Positions 39,001 to 48,152 of a stretch of DNA of 64,000 bases are shown piece by piece. Numbering within the stretch: position 1 is the first letter of the stretch; each line of letters opens with the position of its first letter. This DNA is from Rostratula benghalensis. Its lineage: Eukaryota; Chordata; Aves; Charadriiformes; Rostratulidae. Location of the stretch: the NCBI GenBank assembly GCA_013399305.1, contig VXAI01000019.1, forward strand, positions 4,464,491 to 4,528,490. The letters run 5' to 3'. The notes under the pieces were generated by a model that was not told the DNA's origin, did no database searches, and was given only the letters and a program-made list of their open reading frames with translations. The translations under genes were made by a program, and so were the position numbers.

Positions 39001-39393
39001 AGCAATGCTACGCTGGCTCTTTGAGCAGGTCTCCCTCTCTTACTAATGACATTTTAACTGAAGGAGCAGAACAGGATTTGATACACAGCCAACAACAAAT
39101 TGCCGTACGAGCATTCCCACCATACAATTGTCTCTCCCAGAGCAAAGACTTGATTTTTCCTGCCCATCTGCTCCCCTCGAGCACAACTTTTCCCATTCAA
39201 AGCCCCGACGACCGGCAGAGCTGACAGGTTTTTGCAGCGGCCGCAGAACATCGGGGCACCGGGGTTGGGTGGTCCGGCGCTCGGCGGCGGAGCCAGGGCC
39301 GCGCCACCTCCGTCACCCCTCTCCTGCCGGCGGCGACGGGAAGGCGCACCGCGGCCGCCGCCCGCTCCGCTCCGCTCCCCTCCCGCCACTTAC

Positions 39394-39822
39394 CCCCGCG
39401 ACCCGCAGGACGGGAGCGGCTGCGGCGAAGTCCGGCGGCGGCAGTCGGCGACGGTCGCGACACACGAGGACGATCAGGGTGCCCAGCGCGGCGGCAACGG
39501 CGGCGCAGCCCGCGTAGAGGGCGAGGCGGAGCAGCAGCAGGGCCATGCAGGGCGGCCCGCCGCCCCCCGCCTCGGCCCGCTCCTGCCCCAGGTGGACGAC
39601 GGACACGGCCAGCAGCCCCAGCCCCACCGCCAGCACGAAGCGGGACGAGCCGGGATCCTCGTCCTCCTCGTCTTCCGCCGCCTCCTCCTCGCCGCCACCG
39701 CCGGCCACAGCGGTGGCGGCCTCGCCGCCGGGGCCGTGCGAGCCCGGCGGGCCGGGGGCGGCAGTCCCCGCCGCCTCGGGCTGCCCGGCCGTGCTGCTAG
39801 TGCTGTCGGCACCGGGGAACAT
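39394..39822 (-). CDS. SNX25: SNX25 coding exon 1 (N-terminus with two hydrophobic segments)
   Basis: The frame starts at ATG 39822 (A at -3) and runs 143 codons to a donor reading GCGGGG|GTAAGT, in phase 0 with exon 2. Residues 1-60 are rich in Gly/Ala/Pro with an acidic patch (EEEAAEDEEDEDP, about 45-57). Residues 62-78 (FVLAVGLGLLAVSVVHL) and 93-121 (MALLLLRLALYAGCAAVAAA and on) are hydrophobic and probably cross the membrane, followed by CRDRRR. This fits the two N-terminal membrane segments known from SNX13/14/19. The frame stays open upstream of 39822 but has no earlier in-frame ATG that I could see. The N-terminal sequence itself is not one I recognise; assignment rests on position, phase and domain logic. 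Confidence 0.85.
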
Positions 39823-40168
39823 GCTGCTCCTGGCGCCGCTGGGAGCAAGAGCATCTCCCGCCGCGGCAGCCCCCTGCGAAGGTCGCCGCTCCCGGCCCCC
39901 TCCTTGTCCTCCTTCGCCGCCTCCTCCACCGCCCGCCGCCGCCACTGGCACCGCTGCGGCCGCCGGGGGAGCCGGAGCTCATGCCCGGCAGCAGGCGGGT
40001 GCGCGGCGGTCCGGCCGCTTCCTGGCGGCAGCGCTGCCCGCCGGTGGGCGGCGGGAGCCGAGCGCCGTGGCGGCAGCCGGGGAGGCCCCGCCGCGCCACT
40101 CGGTGTCCAGCAGGGGCGGGAGGGAGACGGCGGAGGCGGCGCCTGTCGGGCGGGCGGGCCGGGGACAT
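39797..40168 (-). other. Possible upstream ORF overlapping the SNX25 start
   Basis: On the minus strand an ATG at 40168 opens a 123-codon frame, with another ATG in the same frame at 39982. It runs through the proposed SNX25 start (39822) in a different frame and stops at 39797. If transcription begins upstream of 40168 this would be an overlapping upstream ORF expected to lower SNX25 translation. The peptide is Arg/Gly/Pro-rich and looks like a by-product of GC-rich DNA, so it is a candidate regulatory feature only. Confidence 0.3.
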
Positions 40169-40729
40169 GTGCGCCCGCTGCTCCGCTCCGCCCTGCGCCG
40201 GGAGCGGGCCCGCGGGGCTCAGCGCACAGGCCGGGAAACAAGTCGGGTCGGAGGAAAGAACGAGGGGAAGAGACCTCCCCGCGGGGATCCCCGCCGTTCG
40301 CCAAGTGCAGCCGGGTCCCGCGGGGAGCCCCCGGGCGTCTCCCCGGCACGGACGGCCTGGCGGAGCCGGGGGGGCTGCAGGCCGCGGCCCGGCCCGGGGG
40401 CGCCGAGGTGGGGCCGGCAGCAGCGTCGAAGCCCTGAGAGAAAGCCTTGTGCTGGGGCATCTCTGAGGTGCACACCCCTCTGCCGACCGAGCGCCGTAGG
40501 CGCCCCTCTGATCAGCCGAAGGAGACCATCAATTGAGAATTCCAGAAATGTATAAAGTTTGTAGAACAGCGATTGAAGTGACACAAAGGTGATTCTGCAA
40601 AACCCAGCCCCACGGGAGGCCCGCCAGCGCTCCCATCGCTACCCTCACTCCAGCACTCAGATGGCATCTAACTGCTTGTGGCAGGGTCTGTGAACACAAT
40701 TTCCAGCGAAGGGCACAAAGTTTCCCCAA

Positions 40730-40961
40730 GGGCTGGAGCCCCTCTGCTGTGAGGACAGGCTGAGAGAGTTGGGGGGGTTCAGCCTGGAGAAAAGAAGGCT
40801 CCGGGGAGACCTTAGAGCCCCTTCCAGTCCTTAAAGGGGCTCCAGGAGAGATGGGGAGGGACTCTTGGTCAGGGAGGGGAGACATAGGATGAGGCATAAG
40901 GGCTTCAAACTGAAAGAGGGGAGATTTAGATGAGATATTAGGAAGAAAGTCTGCTGTATCT
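40730..40961 (+). mobile_element. CR1 retroposon fragment (end of ORF2 region)
   Basis: Contains GGGCTGGAGCCCCTCTGCTG, GAGGACAGGCTGAGAGAGTT, TTCAGCCTGGAGAAAAGAAG and GGAGACCTTAGAGCCC, the conserved CR1 segment about 300-500 bp before the element's 3' end. It breaks off after TATTAGGAAGAAAGTCTGCTG, so it lacks the usual 3' tail. It sits just upstream of the SNX25 CpG island. Confidence 0.9.
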
Positions 40962-41734
40962 CAGCCTTGCTCAGGATTTGTGTTCACCTTGTCATGGTCA
41001 CGGTGCAATTACAGCTCATCTGAATTTGCGGGTTCGTAGCAGCCACCGACCACAGCCAGCTCAGGAAGCCTTGATCTCTTCAAGGTGCTTTCCTTAGGGA
41101 AGCCAGACCCTGCAAAAGTGGATTGACAAGCATTTACTCATGGGCTTCATGATAAGAGCAGGTATCCTATTAAGAAAGTAAAGCACCCTAGAAGTGTTTA
41201 CAGGTATTGAGACTTCTGGGAAGCACTTTTCTGGCTGCCACCACTCTGGCTGTCTTAATATCAAAAGAGTCCTGAATATTACCTTTAAAACAACAGCTGA
41301 GGCCTTCTGATTTATGACTGGTCTGCAAAACTTATGTAAATTTTTGGGGTTTTTAACAGAAAAACTCCTGCAAGCCAGGTATGAAGCATGAGTCGAGCAG
41401 GTGCCTGACTCAAAATCTCAAAGTAGTTTTGGAGCAATTTTAGCTCCCATGTTAGTCACCCACCCAAAGAGACTCTGCTCCTGAATCTGATCCAAAGTCC
41501 TTACAGTAACTTAAATACAACTTTATGACAGAGTTTATTCTATTTAGTGGATACTTAATTCCACAAAAGCCTTTTAAATGCTAGCTCAGTCCATTCACGG
41601 TGTGTCTGAAACTGATTATTTAAGTAATGCCTCTAACGTGATTAAAGGTGAAAATCATCCTGTCATCACAGCAAAAATACTTCCGCAATGATGGTCCATT
41701 CCCATGTGAACTACTGTGTCCTAAACTACAGACT

Positions 41735-41880
41735 CAATCACAGAATTGTCTGGGCTGGGAGGGACCTTTCAGATCATCTAGTCCAACCATCAACCTAACT
41801 CTGATAAAAAAACATCACTAAACCATGTCACTAAGCACTGTGTCAACTCGTCTTTTAAATACCTCCAGGATGGTGCCTCG
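41735..41880 (-). mobile_element. CR1 retroposon 3' fragment, minus orientation
   Basis: The plus strand reads ATCACAGAATTGTCTGGG, GGGACCTTTCAGATCATC, TAGTCCAACCATCAACCTAA, CTAAACCATGTCACTAAGC and CGTCTTTTAAATACCTCCAG. This is the reverse complement of a standard CR1 3' end. It is the only minus-oriented CR1 copy recognised in the window. Confidence 0.9.
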
Positions 41881-44420
41881 CCATCCTGATGTTCCACTGC
41901 AGAACCTGGGGACCGAGGTGCTTTCAGTGCGTCTGAGCCTTAAGACCAACAGGGAAATTCTTGCAGAGTCTGAAAGCTTTTGGGTAAGGCCCAACCTGCC
42001 TGAAGGTTTACTATAGAGTTGGTTTTTCTCTCACCAGGTAGAAAACAAAAAGCAAAGTTCCGTCTCCCGGCACAAACATTGTTCCTCAAAGACTTCAGGA
42101 AGTACAGAGCTTTGGACTGAGTTCAACATCTATTCCAGGATCTTAATAAGGACCCTCACAAGAAACCAGGCGGAGCTTGTAGGGGCCTTCTACTGCAGAT
42201 GCATTCAGGAAACCGACTGGGCCTCTGTCAAAACTACTTAAGGGAATTGAATTTTTAAATTATCCTGAAGCAGAGCATGTAATGTTGTTAGTCCTGTGCA
42301 AACAGAGATTATTTTCTTATTAGAGTATTAATTCTCAGAAGTGGAGAGAAACATAAAAAAAACACAAGCCTACCTGCAAGCACGGCTTAGTCCTGCAGTG
42401 CTTACGCACAAACCCCGTTCTTGTCTGAATGAGTAATCCCGCCAATTTTAGCTGGGATTTACACATCATACCCTGAATTAGGTATGTCTGAATCAACCCA
42501 AGTGTGTACCCATACAGCGAGAGGGAGAGTCGATTGCTTTTCTTTTGGCTTTTAATGAGATTCTATGACTTTTCAACCTGAGGTACAATTCCTAGTATTC
42601 TAGATGACATCGTAGCTCCACTGAAGTCAACGGCAATTTTCAAGTTCACCTCAGTGTCATTTGAACTCCCCCTTTTGTACTTTAAAAATTACTTTTCTGT
42701 ACAAGACAAAAGGACTTCAGAGGTCAATTCTCTGAACCGGGGGTTATTTTATTTTCCTGTAACTATTTACTCAGTCGTGGAACTAGTTTGTGAGATAAGA
42801 GGTTCAAACTGTAGATTCAAGCATTACAGAAAATATCTTTCCTACAAAGATAAGACCATTTTTCTATTGGTTTAAAGCAGAAATGATGCCTGAATCGGGG
42901 GAAGAATCAGCACCTTCACTTTTTTCCTTAGATTTAGGAGTGTAATTTACCTGTTTATAGCATAACCTAGATGAAACCCACTGGTCTGAATGTGGTTTTC
43001 CATCATTCTTTAGTGACAATTTTGCAACTTTCACCTTCTTAGTACTGCAAACTTTAAATCTCATTAAATTTGCACCTTTAAAATGTTCAAACAAGCTTAA
43101 AATGAATACTTTCCTAAAGGCTTTTCCACATGTACTTTCTGGTTTGTGAGCCTTTCTGGCTCATATCATACTGCTATGAAGGTTAGCAATTTACCACTTC
43201 TCAGTTAAAACAGAAATGTACATTATAGGTAAAAAGAGGTGGGTAAAGTGCATACGTGGTTTATATTTTTAGCTTACTTACAACTATTATGACATGCTGT
43301 TTTTGTAACCACGGTGGTGCTACATTGTGGTTAGTCATGTTAAGAGTTTATATAGAAAGCCCTAAAAGCCTCTGGGGCACAAAACCCAGAAGTGCTGGTG
43401 AACTTGTAAGCCAGGTGGTATAGAAAAGTGGTAACTAACACTGTTAGAAACAATCACAGGAGGGACAGAAAACAAATGTACTGGGTAGTGGATGCTGTTG
43501 ATTTCATGAGCCCTAGCTTATAGAGCAAGAGAAGAGGAGACTGTTACATTTCTCAGTATAAATCTTGCTTGACACCTTTCAAGGAACTCAAGAAAATTAT
43601 TGTGATTGTTCCTCAAACACTTGTAGAATTAAGAGGCTTAAAATTGCCAACCGTTTTTGCCTTTTAAAACTTTGCCTGCAAAATGCTTTGGACTTGATGG
43701 AAAACATAAAATGCAGACACATTTCAGTGGAAGCCACGTAAACTGTCTCTATAAAACCAGACATAGTTTGATAAAAGTTTACCTCAGTGTTTATATATTA
43801 CAACTCCTACTTAGTTTTTTTTTTCTCCTTACAAGAATGTCATTCATAAAGACTTTGCAATATAGACTTTAACTACATGATCATATGCTATCTTTCCATC
43901 AGGCCCCATTCCTCTCTCCTGTACTGAAAATTAGTTGAACTGCTCTCAGAAGGTAACTATTAATTTTGTTGCCCACATTTCCACAAAATATGTAAGTTAC
44001 ACTGGCATTAACTGATTTTACTTCGCACTACGACTTTTTGAGACAATGGTATTGTATTTTGCCTATTTGCAGATAGGAACCTGAGACACAGGAAAAACAG
44101 TAAGGACAAAAGCACCCATGTATCGTCCAGTGGGAGGTAACTAAGAAAATTGGAGTACTCAGCATTTTGTAGCACTTGATATTTTCCATTGATTTTAGCT
44201 GCAGTTGTGATTATTCAACACTTCAACAGTAAGCTGCTAGAAAAATAAGAATGAAACACATGACCAAGTGTGAAAAGTTAGTCTGCATAATGCACAGAAC
44301 CTCCGTTAAACACTTTGTAGCACAAGTAGTGCACATTGGGAAATTCAGTTGTCTTAATGGAGATATTTTCTTTCTTTTCTTGTCATGTTCTGACATATTC
44401 ACTAGATACATATATAAAAT

Positions 44421-44474
44421 GTGTGTACACACACACATACATACATATGTGCCTCTGTGTGTGTGTGTGTGCAT
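44421..44474. repeat. Inverted (CA)n / (TG)n microsatellite
   Basis: A GTGTGTACACACACACATACATACATATG-type stretch is followed after a few bases by (TG)n. The CA arm and the TG arm are complementary, so the block can fold on itself. Both arms are likely length-variable. Confidence 0.9.
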
Positions 44475-45000
44475 GTGGCTAGAGAAATCAGGCCAAATAC
44501 ACAACAGTTGTCTTGGCTGCACAGCCCCGATTCAACTCAAAATTCGGTATGCTCAGAAAAAAAATATGTGTGATCATGTGAGTAAAGCTTTTTCACAGTG
44601 AACAATGGGGCCAAAGTAAAGTTGAATTTTTAGTTTGGATCAGTAATCTAGAAGTCTCTCACATAATTCTTTCCCTACTTTGTCAAGAAGTAACATTACT
44701 ATTATTAAAGAAATGCTGAGGTTTGATACTACAACTGGTTTTTTTCTAAAGAGCTGGAACCTTTCCCACCCTTACACAATTTCCCAGTGGCAGATGGCTA
44801 CTCAGCTGTCACCACTTACCTAGTCAGTGCTAGAAGTAATGAAACTCTGCCTGAAGGCTTCATCCATGTTTCTGCAATAATTAGAGCGACATTCAAGGGT
44901 CCTGAGATCAGGTTCACTCAGGCAAAGGTCCTGATCCAGACCCAAAGATTTGGTCAAGTATGTTGCTTGGTGCTTTATCCCTGCCACTATAAGGTGGGGG

Positions 45001-45991
45001 TCATTGCCTTGACCTGGGGTCCTGTTGCCTTAACATGAGTCACCATCACCTCAAGATGGGTCACTGCCACTTCAGCCTGGGGCACCAACTTCTCCATGTG
45101 GGCTGCCAGCACCTCAGCCTAGGGCACTCTCTTCTCAATCTGAGGCATCATCAGTTCAACATGGGGCCCCATCACCTCAGCCTGGAGCCCCATCATCTAA
45201 CTTTGGAGACTATCACCTCAGCTTGGGGCACTATCACCTCAGCATGTAGCTCCATCGCCTTAGCCCACGGCACTGTAGTCTTAACTGGGAGCTGCATCAC
45301 CTCAGTCTGGAGCCCCATCACCCCAACCCAAAGCACTATCACCTCAGCATATGAACCCACCACCTCAGCCTGGAGCCCCACCACTTCATCCTGGACCCCC
45401 ATCACCTCAGCTGATAGCCCCATAACCTCAACTTGAGGTGCCATCACCTCAGCATGACTCCATCACCTCAGCCTGGAGCCCCATCACCTCAATCTAGGAA
45501 CTGTCACCTCAACTTGGGGCACTATTACCTCAGGATGGGGCCCCATCGCCTCAACCCAGGGCACCATAGGCTCAACCTGGAGCCACATCACATCGATCTA
45601 GGGACCATCTCCTCAATTGGTGGCACTGTCACCTCAGCCTGGAGCCACATCACTTCAATCTAGGGATCATTACCTCAACTTGGGGCATTGTCACCTCAGC
45701 ATGTAGCCCCATCACCTCAAACCGAGGCACCATCACCTCAGCAGATGACCCCACCACCTCAACCTGAAGCCACATCACCTCAGTCTAGAGACCATCACCT
45801 CAGGGTGGGGGCACTGTCACCTCAGCGCAGGGCCCCAACACCTCAGCCTGCAGCAACACCATGTCAACCTGAGACACCGCCGCCTCAAACCCGGAGCCCG
45901 GAGGCCACATCACCTCAGCCTGGGGCACTATCACCTCAACTTAAGGTACTGTCACCTCAGCATGGGGCGCCATCCTCTCAGCCAGAGTCCC
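45001..45991. repeat. Degenerate 21-bp minisatellite, about 47 units
   Basis: The block is a tandem array with a unit near CATCACCTCAGCCTGGAGCC plus one C. Units vary from 20 to 22 bp, with one longer unit near 45890. Recurrent unit types appear in a set order: a TGGAGCC type, then a 20-bp TCTAGGGA type, then CTTGGGGCAC, then a GCATGTAGC/GATGGGGCCC type, then CCCAGGGCAC. This suggests an older five-unit higher-order repeat. Because 21 is a multiple of three, long open frames of heptapeptide repeats appear in several frames; the 20-bp units break them, so I regard the array as non-coding. It ends directly at the CpG island next to CFAP97. Confidence 0.93.
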
Positions 45992-46047
45992 AACTTTCTC
46001 CCCGCTTCTTCCGGAACCGAGGGAGGCGGGAGGGAGGCAGAGAATTC

Positions 46048-46150
46048 GTGCCTGAGGGGGGCGGGAAGGGAGCCGNNNNNNNNNNNNNNNNNNNNNNNNN
46101 NNNNNNNNNNNNNNNCGGCCCCCGGCTCCCTTCCCGCCCCCCTCAGGCAC
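46048..46150. repeat. 28-bp perfect inverted repeat flanking an assembly gap
   Basis: Bases 46048-46075, immediately left of the gap, are the exact reverse complement of bases 46123-46150. The gap is a run of N at 46076-46115. The arms are GC-rich (core GGCGGGAAGGGAGCC). Either the locus has a stable hairpin or the right arm is a sequencing/assembly foldback. Confidence 0.95.
46076..46115. other. Assembly gap (40 N)
   Basis: Forty undetermined bases inside the CpG island, between the arms of an inverted repeat. The true length is unknown. Confidence 0.99.
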
Positions 46151-46391
46151 CGCCTTTCCCCGCCCGACGACGCGAGGGGGCCGGCCCGGGCTGCTTAGGA
46201 GCCGGGCATCCAGACGGCGGCCGTGTAGCTGCGCGTTTCCCCGTTCCCCTCCTCTCTCCATCTCCCTTCCGTGCCCGTGAGTATCCGCCCCGGCTGCCTG
46301 CGCGGTTACCACAACAAAGCCGTGAGGCGGGGGGGGGGTAGGTTCGGGAAGGCAGAGGGTATAGGGCGGCAGCGGTTTCCCCGGGGGGCTG

Positions 46392-46416
46392 CCGGCCCGG
46401 CCCGGCCCGGCCCGGC
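46392..46416. repeat. (GGCCC)n short tandem repeat
   Basis: About five CGGCC/GGCCC units within the CFAP97 CpG island, adjoining GGCGGCGG. Confidence 0.9.
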
Positions 46417-47499
46417 GGCGGAGCCTCCGGTGCCTCCTCCCCACAGAGAGCGGGTGCGTGGCGGTTGAGGGCGGCGAGAAGGGGGAGGCGGCAGGCGTTT
46501 TTCCTCTTCTGCCTGTCGCAATTCTCGCCAGATCTAACGAGGTGGGAGACATGTTTTGTTTTGTTTTAAAAATGTGTTTGTTGTTTTAATCATTACCTAC
46601 TTTATTATTGTATTATTATTTTGATTTGCTGTCTTTCTACTCGGGGCCCTGAGCGACACGTATGTAGGTGTCTCCCCGGCGTGTGGCACACGCTGTGTTT
46701 GGGAAAGCTTTCGGGTGGCATTGAGCCCCCGGAGTTTAGTTATGCTGCTCAAAAAACGTCATTTTATGCCCTGCTAAAGTACCCTGCCTGCCCTCTCCTT
46801 CCTCCCAGGAGCTGGAAAAGAAGTGCAGGGGGGCATTTGTTCTGAGGCACCATCATTGTGTGTCCCCCCGCCACCTTTGGCACCATATTCCTTGGTGTTG
46901 TGAGCCAGTTACGGTGTCCTGTGGGCCATCCTTCGAGTTGCTGGACTAGGAGGGACACGTTGGAAGCAATGCTGGAATGGAGTGTAGTGAAGTGTTTTGG
47001 TTGGGTGTAATTAGTGGGAATTAAATCAACCAAAATGATCCTTCTAGGCAGTTTGCCTCAAGCCTGTTAAATCTTTGCCAACAGTCACATCTCCGCTGTT
47101 CCCTCCGGATGACAGTGCCATAACTCCCCCTGCTCTAAAGTGGGGCTGCCTTTTGGAAAAACAACCAACCACTGAATCTCCAGGATTCCACCCCATGGAT
47201 TTGGGTGGAAACCGTGAAAGCGGTAACTGTAAATCCTGGGCCTTTCTTGGCTGTCGTTTATGCAGCCCCTGCAGCAGAGCAGAGCACTGAATTCATTCCA
47301 CAGCATCTCAGCGAGTTGGTACAACCAACAGCAGCGTACATCGTGCTCTTGAAGCTCTGTTTTGTTCCAGAGTGTTCACATCATATTAAGGAAATCAGCA
47401 TTTTAAAATACAGTTTAGCATGGCTTCTGGCACAGCATAATTTAAGGTGGCATTAACTTCTATGCCTGCCTAAAATTTTTCCCTTGCCGTTCTGTTAAG

Positions 47500-47547
47500 C
47501 CCAGTTTTGGGTTTGGTTTTTTTTGGGGGGGTTGTTGTTTTTTTTCA
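47500..47547. repeat. T/G-rich low-complexity tract
   Basis: GTTTTGGG, GGTTTTTTTTGGGGGGG and GTTGTTGTTTT blocks. This is the complement type of the A/C tracts in SNX25. Confidence 0.85.
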
Positions 47548-48077
47548 GAAAGTGGTTTTTATCATAATGTGCAAATTCTACACTTGTTCATTCTTATTAT
47601 AAAACATACATGAAAATAATCTAATGTTTGCATTGCATGCTCATCTATTTAAAAAATTGTGTGGCTAACATTTCTGTGCAACTTGAATAGAAACAGGAGG
47701 AAAACTTATGTGGGGTGGAATTAATATAACAGAAATAGCAGTGTGAAATTTCTTCAGTATCTCTGCTTTTGTCTGTTAAGAGGTGCTCAATATAGAGCAT
47801 TGAGTGCATTGTGCACATTTTTGCTGCTATGAAAAAATAGTTAATCTCTCTTCCTTGGGTAAAAAGTGATCGCTGGATTTGTCAATCCGGAGAGAACAAA
47901 GTTCCACAAAAAGTTTCATTCTTCAGAGGAGCTATTTGAAGACTAAAATGAAGTCATAATTACTAGAAAGTTAGTCACTGGATGTTAGCTTAAGAATGGG
48001 TTTGTAAAGTAATGTCATTTTAAGATATCCTTTCCAAAAGTTTGGTCTCTGTTTTTGTAATGCTTCAAATTCTTCCA

Positions 48078-48152
48078 CCATTTTTTCCTGTTTGTTTTGG
48101 TTTGGGGTTTTTTGTTTGGTTTGTGATTGGTTTGTTTGGTTTTTATTTTTTC
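48078..48152. repeat. T/G-rich low-complexity tract
   Basis: About 75 bases of repeated TTTGG, GGTTTTTT and TTTGTTTGG blocks on the plus (CFAP97 sense) strand. Confidence 0.86.

Larger units (their letters stand above)
27210..39393 (-). other. SNX25 intron 1, non-coding
   Basis: A 12.2-kb first intron. It includes two CR1 3' fragments (29781-29932, 32756-32909), an A26 run and a long A/C tract near 30.8-31.0 kb, a T-run/A-run junction near 29395, a short (AT)n near 31440 and a 15-bp tandem duplication at 36024-36053. No other exon was recognised. Confidence 0.75.
1..39822 (-). other. SNX25: SNX25 gene, 5' part (sorting nexin 25), open at the left edge
   Basis: Six exons on the minus strand join with consistent splice phases into one reading frame matching sorting nexin 25 as I remember the human protein. 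Seen here: a 143-residue first exon with two hydrophobic segments, then the PXA domain (about residues 170-375). Family knowledge: SNX25 belongs to the SNX13/14/19/25 group (TM-PXA-RGS-PX-nexin C). These proteins are membrane-anchored and act at ER/endosome membranes; SNX25 has been linked to TGF-beta receptor degradation. The exons for the RGS-like, PX and C-terminal domains were not found and should lie left of position 1. The promoter is the CpG island around 40 kb, and CFAP97 lies divergently to the right. Identity is secure; the exact transcription start is not visible. Confidence 0.93.
39195..40480 (-). promoter_or_regulatory. CpG island / SNX25 promoter and first-exon region
   Basis: A sharply bounded, very GC- and CpG-rich block in otherwise AT-rich DNA. 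It covers coding exon 1 and several hundred bases upstream and contains many GC-box-like CCGCCC/GGGCGGG motifs. No TATA box was recognised, which suits a dispersed CpG-island promoter. The transcription start cannot be placed from sequence alone; it should lie upstream (higher coordinate) of 39822. Many long overlapping reading frames on both strands here are by-products of GC richness. Confidence 0.85.
40481..45000. other. Intergenic region between SNX25 and the CFAP97 side
   Basis: An AT-rich divergent intergenic stretch. It contains two CR1 fragments (40730-40961 plus, 41735-41880 minus) and a CA/TG inverted microsatellite near 44.4 kb. Only short chance reading frames occur. No RNA gene was recognised. 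Confidence 0.75.
45990..46520 (+). promoter_or_regulatory. CpG island, probable CFAP97 promoter and non-coding first exon
   Basis: A second GC/CpG-rich island with abrupt edges, interrupted by 40 undetermined bases. A donor-like CCC|GTGAGT at 46277 could end a non-coding first exon of CFAP97, whose next exon begins at 56555; other GT sites in the island are possible. G-rich runs (for example eight or more G near 46329) could form quadruplexes. Exact start and exon end cannot be set from sequence. Confidence 0.65.

Noticed and set aside
39232..40555. Very long reading frames (up to about 400 codons) on the plus strand and in other minus frames within the 40-kb CpG island
   Set aside because: They overlap each other in several frames, consist of Arg/Ala/Gly/Pro-rich low-complexity sequence and arise because stop codons are rare in GC-rich DNA. 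Only the minus frame of SNX25 exon 1 has splice and phase support.
44787..45038. An 83-codon frame just before the minisatellite, considered as a CFAP97-side small gene
   Set aside because: It starts with GTG rather than ATG, runs into the repeat array and resembles nothing known to me.
45035..46341. Three consecutive long plus-strand frames with heptapeptide repeats (ITSAWSP, SPQPGAP types)
   Set aside because: They follow from a 21-bp DNA repeat (a multiple of three). Units of 20 and 22 bp break the frame repeatedly, and there is no single continuous protein or initiation context.
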